Below, one piece after another: positions 48,378 through 57,887 of a DNA stretch of 64,000 nucleotides. Source of the stretch: Mycolicibacterium grossiae (GTDB lineage Bacteria > Actinomycetota > Actinomycetes > Mycobacteriales > Mycobacteriaceae); the NCBI RefSeq assembly GCF_008329645.1, contig NZ_CP043474.1, positions 2,108,001-2,172,000 of the forward strand, in the 5' to 3' direction. Under the pieces are notes generated by a model. The model was not told where the DNA came from. It saw nothing but the letters and a program-made list of their open reading frames with translations, and made no database searches. Position 1 is the stretch's first letter; the number at the start of each line of letters is the position of its first letter. The translations under genes and the position numbers were made by a program.

Positions 48378-50156
48378 CTACTCCTCGGAGTCCGCCGCCC
48401 GCTGCCGGCGCACGCGGTCGACGACGGCGCCACCGCCGTCTTCCTGCTCGAGCGCGGCGTACAGCCCTTCGGCCTTGGACTCCGGCATGAGCGGCGGCAG
48501 CATCGGCGCGGCGGGGTCGACCATCGCCTCGATGACGAACGGCCGGTCCGCGGCGAACGCCTGTCGCCACGCGTCGGTCGCCTGGTCCGACGCGGTGATC
48601 CGCACGGCGCCAAGCCCCAGCAGCTCGGCGTAGTCCGCGTACGGGAAGGACGGCACCCGCTGCGAGGCGGGGAAGCGCGGATCGTTCTCCATCTCGCGCT
48701 GCTCCCAGCTGACCTCGGTCAGGTCGCCGTTGTGCAGCACCAGGACCACGAATCGCGGGTCCGCCCAGTCCCGCCACCGGTCGGCGAGGGTCACCAGCTC
48801 TGGCAACCCCGCCATCTGCATGGCGCCGTCGCCGACGAGCGCCACCACCGGCCGGTCCGGCGCATCGAGCTTGGCGGCGATGCCGTACGGCAGCCCGCAT
48901 CCCATCGACGCCAGGTAGCCCGAGACGTGTGCGGGCACACCGGCGGGCAGCCGCAGGTGCCGGGCGTACCAGTACACCGTCGACCCGACGTCGACCGCGA
49001 CCCGTGCGTTCGGCGGCAGGTGGTCCGACAGTTCGCGCACCACGAATTCGGGGTTGGCGGCGTCGTAGGTCTCGCGGCAGCGCTCGTCGGCCAATCGATG
49101 CCACTGCGCAGTCCAGCCGTGCACCCGCTGCTCCCAGCTACGGTCGGCCGTACGCTCCAGCAGCGGAAGCAGACCCGAAAGGGACAGCGCCGCATCGCCG
49201 CTCACGGCCGCCTCGATCGGGTACTTGGCGCCGAGTACCCGCGGTTCGATGTCGATCTGCACGGCCCGCGCCTGTCCGGGTGCCGGGTAGAACTCCGTCC
49301 ACGGGTCGTTGGACCCGACGATCAGCAGGGTGTCGCACTCCGCCATCAGCCGGGCGCTGGCGGTGGTGCCGAGGTGTCCCATCACCCCGGTGTGCCACGG
49401 CTGCGTCTCGTCGAGCACGGGCTTGCCGAGCAGCGACGTCGTCACTCCGCCACCGACGGCGTCGACGACGGCCGCCAGGTGCTCGGCGCATCCCGCGGCG
49501 CCGCGACCCACCAGCACCGCGACCCGGTCCCCGGCGTTGAGCACGTCGGCTGCCCGGCGCAACTGCTCCTCGGGCGGCGCGATCCGCGGCCGCGCGGCGA
49601 TCGGGGCGGACGGAACGACGCCGTGGCTGTGCGGCGTCTCCTCGGGCATTGACGCCTTCTGCACGTCGTGCGGGATGATCAGACACGTCGGGGTCGAGGT
49701 CGCGATCGCGGTGCGCATGGCGTTGTCCAGCGCGGTCAGCGCCTGCTCGGGTGCGAACACCGTCTGCACGTACTGGCTGCACACGTCCTTGAACAGCGCG
49801 TGCAGGTCGACCTCCTGCAGGTAGCCGCTCCCCAGCGCCGTCGACACCACCTGTCCGACGATCGCGACGACCGGCCGCCGGTCCAGCTTCGCGTCGTACA
49901 GCCCGGCGAGCAGGTGGATCGCGCCCGGACCCTGGGTGGCCAGGCACACGCCCACCTCGCCGCTGAACTTCGCGTGGCCGCACGCGGCGAACGCGGCGAG
50001 TTCCTCGTGCCGCGTCGACACGAACTCCGGGCTGCCCGAGCGTTGCAGCGCACCCAGCAGCGAGTTGATGCCGTCCCCGGCGTATCCGAAGATGCGCGTC
50101 ACGCCCCACGCCCGGAGGCGCTCGACGATTGCGTCTGCGACCAACTGTTCGCCCAT
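48378..50156 (-). CDS. TPP-dependent pyruvate oxidase/dehydrogenase-like enzyme (PoxB-like)
   Basis: A 592-residue thiamine-diphosphate enzyme of the acetolactate synthase/pyruvate oxidase family. The PYR domain has FGYAGDGINSLLGAL and the catalytic Glu in STRHEELAAFAACG, followed by GPGAIHLLAGLYDAKLD. The PP domain has GCGLPYGIAAKLDAP and VGDGAMQMAGLPEL...LHNGDLTEVSWE. Oxidative decarboxylation of pyruvate to acetate or acetyl phosphate is the likeliest reaction; oxalate- or glyoxylate-type relatives cannot be excluded. It is convergent with the EAL gene. Confidence 0.85.
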   Translation of the reverse strand: MGEQLVADAIVERLRAWGVTRIFGYAGDGINSLLGALQRSGSPEFVSTRHEELAAFAACGHAKFSGEVGVCLATQGPGAIHLLAGLYDAKLDRRPVVAIVGQVVSTALGSGYLQEVDLHALFKDVCSQYVQTVFAPEQALTALDNAMRTAIATSTPTCLIIPHDVQKASMPEETPHSHGVVPSAPIAARPRIAPPEEQLRRAADVLNAGDRVAVLVGRGAAGCAEHLAAVVDAVGGGVTTSLLGKPVLDETQPWHTGVMGHLGTTASARLMAECDTLLIVGSNDPWTEFYPAPGQARAVQIDIEPRVLGAKYPIEAAVSGDAALSLSGLLPLLERTADRSWEQRVHGWTAQWHRLADERCRETYDAANPEFVVRELSDHLPPNARVAVDVGSTVYWYARHLRLPAGVPAHVSGYLASMGCGLPYGIAAKLDAPDRPVVALVGDGAMQMAGLPELVTLADRWRDWADPRFVVLVLHNGDLTEVSWEQREMENDPRFPASQRVPSFPYADYAELLGLGAVRITASDQATDAWRQAFAADRPFVIEAMVDPAAPMLPPLMPESKAEGLYAALEQEDGGGAVVDRVRRQRAADSEE

Positions 50157-50269
50157 GTCGTCCTTCGCTCGTTCGCGTCATGAATCATCGCGGGGCTACC
50201 CGGGATGGCACGGGCAAACCAGAGTGCCGGGCGTTTCGCGGGCGGGCCTCTCGGGTAAGCGCCCGGGTC

Positions 50270-51259
50270 ATGGCTCTGTCCGGCGCAGTGCGACGTCGTC
50301 TGGCGGCCATTCCGCTCGAGTGGCGCAAGGTCGCGACCGTGCTGACGATCGCCATCGTGATGACGTCGGCGTTCGCCGCGGCCTACACCGTGGCGCTCGG
50401 CCGGCCCTTTCCCCACCACCTGCCGGTCGGGGTGGTCGGCGCACCGTCGGCACAGCTGCTGGGCGAATTACAGGTCCGTGAGCACGAATTCGACACCCGC
50501 ACGTATCTGACGCGCGCCGCCGCGATCGCTGCGATCGACGAGCAGCGCGTCACCGCCGTCATCGACGCGGGCGCCACGCCACCGGAACTCCTGGTGTCCA
50601 GCGCCAGTGACCCGTCCTCGTCGCGGGCGCTGACGCAACTCGTCCAGGCCGCGCCGGAGCCGTACCGGTTGCGGGTCGTCGACCTGCATCCGCTGCCCCC
50701 CGAGGATCCGGCCGGCCTGGCGACGTTCTACGCCGTGATCGCCGCGACCATCCTCGGCTTCGTCACCATGTTCCAGCTGCGGGCGAACGTGAAGACGCTG
50801 ACGCTCGGCAAGTGGCTGGTGTGCGTGGCGGTGCTGACCGTCGTCGGCGGGCTGGCGCTCGCGCTGATCGCCGGCCCGGTGCTGCATGCGCTGGGAGCGC
50901 CGCTGCCGATGCTGTGGCTGCTGCTATCGCTGCAGATCGCCGTGGCGGCGGTGTTCAACTCGACGATGCTGATCCTGGTGCACCGCTGGGCGATCATCCC
51001 GACGTGGCTGACCTTCATCCTGCTGGGCAACACGTCATCCGGCGGTGCGGTGTCGGCGTCGCTGCTGCCGCAACCGTTCGCGTTCCTCAACCACGCGCTG
51101 CCCAGCGGCGCGACGGTCAGCGCACTGCACTCGGCGACGTACTTTCCCGACCACCAACGGATCCTGCCGTTCCTCGTCCTCGGCGGGTGGCTCGCGGTGA
51201 CCTTCACCGTGCTGGTGGTGGTGTCGCGCAGACTGGGTACTTCTCCGGCGCAACGCTGA
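50270..51259 (+). CDS. ABC-2-type / YhgE-like membrane protein
   Basis: A 329-residue protein with one N-terminal membrane span (residues 20-42, VATVLTIAIVMTSAFAAAYT). An extracytoplasmic domain of about 120 residues follows (GVVGAPSAQLLGELQVREHE), then five or so C-terminal spans starting near residue 148. This topology matches ABC-2 permeases and YhgE/Pip-like proteins. No ATPase gene is adjacent, so the partner is unknown. The start is ATG 50270; the longer frame to 50129 overlaps the divergent gene. Confidence 0.75.
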   Translation: MALSGAVRRRLAAIPLEWRKVATVLTIAIVMTSAFAAAYTVALGRPFPHHLPVGVVGAPSAQLLGELQVREHEFDTRTYLTRAAAIAAIDEQRVTAVIDAGATPPELLVSSASDPSSSRALTQLVQAAPEPYRLRVVDLHPLPPEDPAGLATFYAVIAATILGFVTMFQLRANVKTLTLGKWLVCVAVLTVVGGLALALIAGPVLHALGAPLPMLWLLLSLQIAVAAVFNSTMLILVHRWAIIPTWLTFILLGNTSSGGAVSASLLPQPFAFLNHALPSGATVSALHSATYFPDHQRILPFLVLGGWLAVTFTVLVVVSRRLGTSPAQR

Positions 51260-51287
51260 CCCGACCCCCGAGAGGATTCCTGCCGCC

Positions 51288-52667
51288 ATGGCGCCCGACC
51301 TGACCCCGGTGGACGGCCCGCCCAATCTGCTGCTCGGCGCATACGACGTCGCCGACCTCGACTACACCGTGCGCGAGTACTTCGTGTCCGGCCGCGCGAC
51401 GCGCTACGTCCCTTCCCCGGACGGCGTCTCTGCCGACCGTGTGGCTCCCGACGGCGCGGCGGACTACACCACGCGGATCGTGGTGCTGACGCCGAACGAG
51501 GGCTTCAGCGGCACGGTGGTCGTCGAATGGCTCAACGTCAGCGGCGGCCTCGACGCCCCCGCCGTCTGGTTCATGGCCCACCGCGAAGTGGTGCGCGCCC
51601 GGCACGCCTACGTCGCGGTGTCCGCGCAGCGCGTCGGCATCGAGGGCGGCGCCAGCCTCGGCATGGACATGTCGCTCAAGACGCAGTCCCCGCAGCGGTA
51701 TTCAGATCTACACCACCCCGGCGACGCCTACGCCTACGACGTCTTCACCCAGGTCGGGCGGCTGCTCACCGAGCGGCCCGGCGACGTGCTCGACGGCCTG
51801 GCGCCGCAGGCCGTCCTGGCCGTGGGGGAGTCGCAGTCGGCGCTGTTCCTCACCACCTACGTCAACCGGATCGATCGGCTGGCCGGGGTGTACGACGGGT
51901 TCCTGGTGCATTCCCGGTTCGGTCCGGCCGCGCCGCTCGACGGATCGTCGATCTTCGCCGACACCGTCTCGACGGACCCGGTGCCGTTCATCGACGACCT
52001 GCGCGTGCCGGTGCTGACGGTGATCACCGAAACCGACCTCGTCGGCGGCGTCCGTGCCGGATACCACGCCGCCCGCAGGCCCGACGACGCGCGGCTGCGG
52101 ACCTGGGAGGTCCCCGGCACCGCGCACGCCGACAACTACACCATCGGCGTCGGGTTCATCGACTCCGGCGCCGCGCCGCTGACCGACCTGGTGGCGGCGT
52201 GGCGCCCGACGCGGTCGCTGATGGGCCGCGAGCTGCCGCACTACGTCAACTTCGCGCCACAGCACCACTACGTCCTGCAGGCCGCGCTCGCCGCACTGGC
52301 GCATTGGGTGCGCACCGGCGAGCCGGCCACGACCGCCGCGCCGATGGACCTCACCGACGCCGACCCGCCGCAGCTGCTGCTCGACCGGCACGGCCTCGCG
52401 ACCGGCGGCGTGCGCACCCCGTGGGTCGACGTGCCGGTCGCCCGGACGTCGGGCCTGGCCCCGGGCGACGACGTCATGGCGCTGCTGTTCGGCTCCGGGG
52501 AGCCGTTCGACGCCGCCACCGTGCGCGAGCTGTACCCGTGCGGCCTCGACGACTACGTCGAACGGTTCACCGCCGCGCTCGACGCGGCCATCGACGCCGG
52601 CGTCCTGCTGGCGGCCGACCGTGCGGAGATCGTGGACCTCGCCACCGCGACGTATCCGATGGTGTGA
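51288..52667 (+). CDS. Alpha/beta hydrolase domain protein
   Basis: A 459-residue protein of the large alpha/beta hydrolase-domain group. The N-terminal part resembles a beta sandwich (YTVREYFVSGRATRYVP). Then come TVVVEWLNVSGGLDAPAVWFMAHREVV and a nucleophile elbow AVGESQSALFL (GxSxS in place of GxSxG), followed by VPVLTVITETDLVGG and a His in PGTAHADNYTIG. Esterase activity on an unknown substrate is likely. No signal peptide is apparent. Confidence 0.8.
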   Translation: MAPDLTPVDGPPNLLLGAYDVADLDYTVREYFVSGRATRYVPSPDGVSADRVAPDGAADYTTRIVVLTPNEGFSGTVVVEWLNVSGGLDAPAVWFMAHREVVRARHAYVAVSAQRVGIEGGASLGMDMSLKTQSPQRYSDLHHPGDAYAYDVFTQVGRLLTERPGDVLDGLAPQAVLAVGESQSALFLTTYVNRIDRLAGVYDGFLVHSRFGPAAPLDGSSIFADTVSTDPVPFIDDLRVPVLTVITETDLVGGVRAGYHAARRPDDARLRTWEVPGTAHADNYTIGVGFIDSGAAPLTDLVAAWRPTRSLMGRELPHYVNFAPQHHYVLQAALAALAHWVRTGEPATTAAPMDLTDADPPQLLLDRHGLATGGVRTPWVDVPVARTSGLAPGDDVMALLFGSGEPFDAATVRELYPCGLDDYVERFTAALDAAIDAGVLLAADRAEIVDLATATYPMV

Positions 52668-52722
52668 CACAGCCGTTCGTCTGGTGGCTTTTCGGCGTCG
52701 GCGCGGCGGGAACACCGGACCG

Positions 52723-53658
52723 ATGCGCGACGAATGGGAATGTGCGGTCATCGGCGGCGGTGCCGCCGGGTTGAGCGCGGCGCTGGTGCTCGGCCGGGCG
52801 CGGCGGCGCACGATCGTCCTCGACGACGACGACCAGAGCAACCGGGCGGCTCCCGTGATCGGCGGCTTACTCGGTTTCGACCGGCGGCCACCGGCCGAGC
52901 TGTATGCGATCGGTCGCGAGGAGCTGACGGCCTACCCGAGCGTCGAGTACCGCGGGGCGCACGTCGCCGGCGGGCGTCCGGTGGACAACGGGTTCGTCCT
53001 GGACCTCGACGACGGCGACACGGTCGTCGCGAAGCGCGTGCTGCTGACCACCGGAATGAGCTACTGCCCGCCGACGCTGCCGGGGCTGGCCGACTTCTGG
53101 GGCATGTCGGTGTTCCAGTGTCCGTTCTGCCACGGCTGGGAGATGCGGGACAAGCAGTTGGCGGCGCTGGCACACGGCGCGGAGGCGGTGCACACCGCGT
53201 TGATGCTGCGGGGCTGGACCGAGGACGTGGTGCTGCTCACCGACGGTCGGTCCGAACTCGCGCCGGACGAGCGTCGGCTGCTGCAGTCGGCCGGAGTCGT
53301 CGTCGAGGACCGGCGCGTCGTCGAGCTGCTCGGCGAGGACGGCGCCCTCGCGGCGGTCCGCTTCGCCGACGGTCACCAGATCGAGCGGGACGGCATCCTG
53401 GTCGGGGCGCCCTTGTTCCCGCGGTCGGCGCTCGCCGAACAGCTCGGCGGCGACCTCGCGCCGGGTCCCGTCGGAGAGGCGATGCTGGGCGTCGACCACC
53501 TGCACCGCACGCGGGTGGGCGGTGTCTTCGCGGCGGGCGACGTCTGCACGAAGAGCCCGCACGTCGCCGGGGCGATTGCGTCGGGGTCCGAGGCGGCGAT
53601 GATCGTCGTGCAGAGCCTGCTGGCCGACGAGTTCGGGCTGCCCTACCCGCCGACGTGA
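52723..53658 (+). CDS. Thioredoxin reductase-like FAD/NAD(P) oxidoreductase
   Basis: A 311-residue two-dinucleotide-binding flavoprotein. The FAD motif AVIGGGAAGLSAAL is at residues 8-21. The redox centre CPFCHGWEM has CxxC near residues 137-140, and GGVFAAGDVCTKSPHVAGAI closes the FAD site. The length and CxxC match low-Mr thioredoxin reductases and GliT-like disulfide oxidases. The NADPH domain has a less regular Gly motif (ALAHGAEAVHTA), so the electron donor is uncertain. No thioredoxin gene lies nearby. Confidence 0.85.
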   Translation: MRDEWECAVIGGGAAGLSAALVLGRARRRTIVLDDDDQSNRAAPVIGGLLGFDRRPPAELYAIGREELTAYPSVEYRGAHVAGGRPVDNGFVLDLDDGDTVVAKRVLLTTGMSYCPPTLPGLADFWGMSVFQCPFCHGWEMRDKQLAALAHGAEAVHTALMLRGWTEDVVLLTDGRSELAPDERRLLQSAGVVVEDRRVVELLGEDGALAAVRFADGHQIERDGILVGAPLFPRSALAEQLGGDLAPGPVGEAMLGVDHLHRTRVGGVFAAGDVCTKSPHVAGAIASGSEAAMIVVQSLLADEFGLPYPPT

Positions 53659-54116
53659 CCCGATGTCGCGTTCTGCCGCCGGGCGGCCGCGACCAGGTCG
53701 GCCGCGATGCGGCATTCGTCGGTGTCTCGGTGCAGCGCCGTGATCGGCAGGTCGGCGGCGTGCCGGAGCACCATCGTGGCCAGCAGGCGGCTGGTCCGTG
53801 CGGGCACGACCATGATCTTGGCGCATGCCGCGTCCCCGGTGACGGTGATGACGTGGTGGTTGCGCACGGGCCGGAACGTCCCGGGGAGCGAACTCGGGAC
53901 CCGGGCGTCCAGGTTCGGGACGCCGTCGAGTGCCGACCAGTTGACGCTGACGTCCAGCACCCCTCCGACGCGGTTGCGGAGCGCCTCGACGAGGCCGGCC
54001 AGTTCGTGTGCCACGGAATTGCCGTAGGGCCACCATGCGCCGTCGATGGCGCCGCCCAACTCCGCCGCCAGGGTCAGGCGCAGCGCTCGCAGCGGTCGCC
54101 CCTTCGGAGCGCTCAT
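53643..54116 (-). CDS. DUF5994 family protein
   Basis: A 157-residue protein with RALRLTLAAELGGAIDGAWWPYG near the N-terminus, the typical opening of DUF5994 proteins, followed by NSVAHELAGLVEALRNRVGG. I start at ATG 54116 (MSAPKGRPLR); an in-frame ATG at 54188 would add 24 residues. Neither has a strong ribosome-binding site. Function is unknown. Its 3' end overlaps the convergent reductase gene by 16 bases. Confidence 0.7.
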   Translation of the reverse strand: MSAPKGRPLRALRLTLAAELGGAIDGAWWPYGNSVAHELAGLVEALRNRVGGVLDVSVNWSALDGVPNLDARVPSSLPGTFRPVRNHHVITVTGDAACAKIMVVPARTSRLLATMVLRHAADLPITALHRDTDECRIAADLVAAARRQNATSGHVGG

Positions 54117-54495
54117 GCGAGCCCGCTGCGGTAGCGGCCACGCGAGACGCGTTGTCGCCGAACGAGATCGGTCATCGAGGAACTCCATCCGTGTCGGTGC
54201 TGGGCGGTGGTACCGGCACGCATCGACGACGAGCTGGACCCGAGAGGGACATCGCTCGCCGAGGCGTCGCGGCACCCGGAGTGACTCACCTGGTCGCGGG
54301 TGCGACGGCGAACGATGGACGGTTCTCCCCGAACGCTACACCGGTGCCGGCGTCGTCCGGCTCCGTCGACGGATCGTCCGCCCGACGCACGAATCGATGC
54401 GGATTCCGGCTAGGGGCTGGTCTGAGCGTCGAAGACTGTTACGCTCTTCGCGGATGCTCTCTGCATTCAATTCAAGATGGAAGAAGTAGAAAAGT
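54117..54495. other. Gene-free stretch upstream of cspA
   Basis: About 380 bp with no convincing gene; the open frames here are arginine-rich. The final 60 bases turn A-rich (CTGCATTCAATTCAAGATGG) and form the 5' leader of cspA with its GGAAGAAG ribosome-binding site. A cold-shock leader RNA is possible, but no structure was recognised by eye. Confidence 0.5.
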
Positions 54496-54699
54496 ATGGC
54501 ACAGGGAACTGTGAAGTGGTTCAACGGCGAAAAGGGCTTCGGCTTCATCACCCCCGACGGTGGTGCAGAGGATGTCTTCGTCCACTACTCGGCGATCACC
54601 GGCTCCGGATTCCGGTCGCTGGATGAGAATCAGCGCGTCCAGTTCGAGGTCGAGCGTGGCGCAAAGGGACTTCAGGCGGTGCAGGTCTCCGCGATCTAG
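54496..54699 (+). CDS. cspA: Cold-shock protein
   Basis: A 67-residue single cold-shock domain ([20 protein letters not shown]) with RNP1 KGFGFI at residues 13-18 and RNP2 VFVHY near 27-31. It binds single-stranded nucleic acid and acts as an RNA chaperone. GGAAGAAG precedes the ATG within an A-rich leader. A strong hairpin follows the stop, so it is a single-gene transcript. Confidence 0.97.
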   Translation: MAQGTVKWFNGEKGFGFITPDGGAEDVFVHYSAITGSGFRSLDENQRVQFEVERGAKGLQAVQVSAI

Positions 54700-54718
54700 A
54701 GCGGACCTCAACGCAGAA

Positions 54719-54750
54719 CGTGGGCTGGCGGGTGTTCCCGCCAGCCCACG
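54719..54750. terminator. Strong hairpin after cspA
   Basis: A perfect 14-bp stem CGTGGGCTGGCGGG / CCCGCCAGCCCACG with loop TGTT is followed by TTTCGTT on the plus strand. It lies between the convergent ends of cspA and the molybdenum hydroxylase genes, so it can serve both directions. Confidence 0.85.
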
Positions 54751-54807
54751 TTTCGTTCGACGGCCTCCGGGCCGGACCATCCCCGGCCCCGACGCCGTCG
54801 AGGGCAC

Positions 54808-56898
54808 TCAGCCGCCCAGCAGCGCGTCGCAGTGCACCGGCAGGTCGCGAACACGGACCCCGGTCGCGTGGTGGATCGCGTTGACCACCGCGGCCGGTGA
54901 GCCGACGATGCCGATCTCGCCGGCACCGCGCGACCCCATCGGGTTCGAGAACGGGTCGGTGCTGTCCAGCCACAGCGCCTCGATGTCGGGCACGTCCGCG
55001 TGGCTGGCGATGTGGTAGGTCGCCAGATCCCGGGTCACGACGTGACCGAACCGGTGGTCGCGGACGCTCTCCTCGTGCAGCGCCATCGACAGCCCCATGG
55101 TCATGCCACCGATCAGCTGTGAACGCAGCGTCGTCGGGTTGATCACCCGGCCCACCGAGAACACCCCGAGCATCCGGGATACGTGAATCTCGCTGGTGTA
55201 GCGGTTGACTCGCGCCTCGGCGAAGTGCGCCCCGAACGAGTACATCGCGTGCTCGTCGGCCTCGGGGTTCTCCGGCGCGTCGGCCGTGGTGGCCGCACCG
55301 GTCGCCGGATCGGCGCCGTGCTCGTCGCGGAATGCCCGCGCCGCCGCGACGATCGCCCGCCCCCACGAACTGGTACCCGACGAGCCGCCGGCCACCGACG
55401 CGGTGGGCAGGTCGCTGTCGCCGATGCGGAGATCGATCGCGTCGACGTCGCCGTCGAGCGCGTCCGCGGCGATCTGCGTCAGTACCGTCCACGCGCCGGT
55501 ACCGATGTCGACGGCGCCGATCGACACGGCGTAGCGCCCGGAGCCCAGGTGCTCGATGCGCGCGCTGTTGCCGGGCTGGATCATCGCCGGGTACACCGCG
55601 GAGGCGACGCCGGTGCCGACCAGCCACTCGCCCTCGGTGCGTGCACGCGGCTCCGGATCCCGTGTCGCCCAACCGAAGCGCTCGGCGCCGGTGCGCAGAC
55701 ACTCGACCAGGCGGCGGTCGGACCACGGGTGTCCGGTCTCCGGGTCGACGTCGGGCTCGTTGCGGATCCGCAGCTCGATGGGGTCGATGCCGCAGGCGAC
55801 GGCGAGTTCGTCCATCGCCACCTCGAGCGCATAGGTGCCGGGGCACTCACCGGGTGCCCGCATCCAGAACGGCACCGGCACGTCGAGCTTCGCCAGCCGG
55901 TGGCTGGTCCGGCGGTTGGCGCCGGCGTAGAGCATGCGCGACGGCACCGCGGTCTGCTCGGCGAACTCCTTGACGGTGGCGGTCTGTTCCACGACGTCGT
56001 GGCTCAACGCGGTGATCGTGCCGTCGCGGTCGGCACCGAGCCGGATGTGCTGAATCGTCGGCGTGCGGTAGCCCACGAAGTCGAACATCTGCTGGCGGGT
56101 GACGGCCAGCTTGACCGGCCTGCCGTCGGCACGCTGCGCGGCCATCACCGCCAGCACGTTGTGCGAGTGCGGGGCGCCCTTGGAGCCGAATCCGCCGCCG
56201 ACGTTCTTCGCCACCACCCGCACCTGGTCGAGGTCGAGGCCGAACAGCGTCGCCATCTGCTTGCGTAGGACGTGCACGCCCTGGGTCGAGTCGTACAGCG
56301 TCAGCGCGGGCCCGTCGGGGTCCCACACCGCGATCGTGGCGTGCGGTTCCATCGGGTTGTTGTGGTCGTGGCTGGTGGTGTAGGTCTGGTCGATCTTCAC
56401 CGCGGCGCTGCGCAGGGCCGCCTCGGCGTCGCCCTCGGAGGTGTCGGTGGGGAAGGACGGGTTGACCTGCTCGGGGGCGTACAGGCCGGGGTGGTCGACG
56501 CGGATCTCGGTGTCGTGGTCGGCGGCGTCGTAGTTCACCGTGACGAGACCGGCTGCGTGCCGGGCGGTTTCGGCGCTCTCGGCGAGCACCGCACCGATCA
56601 GCTGTCCGCGGTAGTGCACGGCGTCGTCCTGCAGGATCGTCAGGTCGCCGTCGGAGGTGTCGGCGAGCGCGGGCGCGTCGAACACGGTCAGGACGCCGTG
56701 CACGCCCTCGACCGCGTCGGCGGCGGCGGTGTCCATGGCGGTGACGCGGCCCTTGGCGATGGTGGTTTGCACGGGGTGGACGTACAGCGGCGCCTCGACG
56801 GGATACTCGAAGGCGTACGCGGCCGCGCCGGTCACCTTGGCGGGGCCGTCGATGCGGGTCAGCCGGGTGCCGATGGCGCGGGGGTCCAGGCTCGTCAT
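54808..56898 (-). CDS. Molybdenum hydroxylase large subunit (xanthine dehydrogenase/PaoC family)
   Basis: A 696-residue molybdopterin-binding subunit. It opens with RLTRIDGPAKVTGAAAYAFEY, continues with VKNVGGGFGSKGAPHSHNVL, and has PGECPGTYALEVAMDELAV. The C-terminal GSRGAGEIGIVGSPAAVVNA carries the active-site Glu of the GxGE motif. It should oxidise aldehydes or N-heterocycles. It is encoded last in a three-gene operon with the 2Fe-2S and FAD subunits (ATGA overlap with the FAD gene), the order of E. coli paoABC. There is no signal peptide, so a cytosolic enzyme is likely. Confidence 0.92.
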   Translation of the reverse strand: MTSLDPRAIGTRLTRIDGPAKVTGAAAYAFEYPVEAPLYVHPVQTTIAKGRVTAMDTAAADAVEGVHGVLTVFDAPALADTSDGDLTILQDDAVHYRGQLIGAVLAESAETARHAAGLVTVNYDAADHDTEIRVDHPGLYAPEQVNPSFPTDTSEGDAEAALRSAAVKIDQTYTTSHDHNNPMEPHATIAVWDPDGPALTLYDSTQGVHVLRKQMATLFGLDLDQVRVVAKNVGGGFGSKGAPHSHNVLAVMAAQRADGRPVKLAVTRQQMFDFVGYRTPTIQHIRLGADRDGTITALSHDVVEQTATVKEFAEQTAVPSRMLYAGANRRTSHRLAKLDVPVPFWMRAPGECPGTYALEVAMDELAVACGIDPIELRIRNEPDVDPETGHPWSDRRLVECLRTGAERFGWATRDPEPRARTEGEWLVGTGVASAVYPAMIQPGNSARIEHLGSGRYAVSIGAVDIGTGAWTVLTQIAADALDGDVDAIDLRIGDSDLPTASVAGGSSGTSSWGRAIVAAARAFRDEHGADPATGAATTADAPENPEADEHAMYSFGAHFAEARVNRYTSEIHVSRMLGVFSVGRVINPTTLRSQLIGGMTMGLSMALHEESVRDHRFGHVVTRDLATYHIASHADVPDIEALWLDSTDPFSNPMGSRGAGEIGIVGSPAAVVNAIHHATGVRVRDLPVHCDALLGG

Positions 56899-57887
56899 CA
56901 CCGGTGTCCTTCCGCGAGGTCGAGCAGGGTGGCCAGCATTGCGCGCTTGGTCAGTTCGACCTTGAACTCGTTGCCCGGCAACGGGTCGGCCTGGTCGAGT
57001 TCGGCATCGGCGGCGAGCCGGAATACGTCCTCGGTGGCGGATCGCCCGACCAGGATGTCCTCGGCGCGGTGTGCGCGCCACGGCCGGTGCGCCACGCCGC
57101 CGAGCGCGATGCGCGCCGAGCTGACGGTGTCGCCGTCGAGGACGAGTTCCGCGGCCACCGAGGTCAGTGCGAAGGCGTACGAGGCGCGGTCACGGACCTT
57201 GCGGTAGGTGGACCGGGCCGCATCCGGCGGCGCGGGAATCTCCACGGCGGTGATCAGCGCTCCGGGCGGCAGGGTGGTGTCGCGGTCGGGCCGGTCACCG
57301 GGCAGGCGGTAGAACTCCGAGAGCGGCACGCGGTGCTCGCCGTCGGCGTCGACGAACACGACCTCCGCGTCGAGGGCGGCCATGGCGACGGCCATGTCGG
57401 ACGGATGTGCGGCGACGCAGTGCTGCGAGGCGCCGAGGATCGCGTGGTAACGGACGTAGCCGCCGATCGCCGAGCAGCCCTCGCCGGGGGTGCGCTTGTT
57501 GCACGGGGTCGTGAGGTCCTGAAAGTAGACGCAGCGGGTGCGTTGCAGCAGGTTGCCCGCGGTGGTGGCGAGGTTGCGCAGCTGACCGGACGCCGCAGAC
57601 AGCAGCGCGCGCGCCAGCACGGGGTAGCGGCTGCGGACCACCGGGTGGGCGGCCAGATCGCTGTTGCGGACGTCGGCGCCGACGCGCAGGCCGCCGTCGG
57701 GCAGCGGGTCGACGTCGGTGAGCGGTAGGTGGCCGACGTCGACGACGAGGCCGGGGGTGACGACGCCGAGCTTGAGGTGGTCGACGAGGTTGGTGCCGCC
57801 GGCGAGGAAGACGGCGTCGTCGCGGTCGGCGACGGCGGTCACGGCGTCGGCCACGCTCGTCGCGCGGTGGTACTCGAAGGGGTTCAC
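56898..57887 (-). CDS. Molybdenum hydroxylase FAD subunit (PaoB-like, extra Fe-S cluster)
   Basis: A 329-residue FAD-binding subunit starting at GTG 57887. It has FLAGGTNLVDHLKLG near residue 33 and SGQLRNLATTAGNLLQRTRC. It then carries the PaoB-type insertion with cysteines in RCVYF, TPCNKR and EGCSAI and another in SQHCVA, which in PaoB ligates a [4Fe-4S] cluster absent from ordinary xanthine dehydrogenases. It overlaps both neighbours by four bases, so the operon is translationally coupled throughout. Confidence 0.92.
   Translation of the reverse strand: MNPFEYHRATSVADAVTAVADRDDAVFLAGGTNLVDHLKLGVVTPGLVVDVGHLPLTDVDPLPDGGLRVGADVRNSDLAAHPVVRSRYPVLARALLSAASGQLRNLATTAGNLLQRTRCVYFQDLTTPCNKRTPGEGCSAIGGYVRYHAILGASQHCVAAHPSDMAVAMAALDAEVVFVDADGEHRVPLSEFYRLPGDRPDRDTTLPPGALITAVEIPAPPDAARSTYRKVRDRASYAFALTSVAAELVLDGDTVSSARIALGGVAHRPWRAHRAEDILVGRSATEDVFRLAADAELDQADPLPGNEFKVELTKRAMLATLLDLAEGHR

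Noticed and set aside
53643..54275. Longer DUF5994 protein starting near 54275
   Set aside because: The added N-terminus is Arg/Pro-rich, lacks a ribosome-binding site and is not part of the recognised domain.
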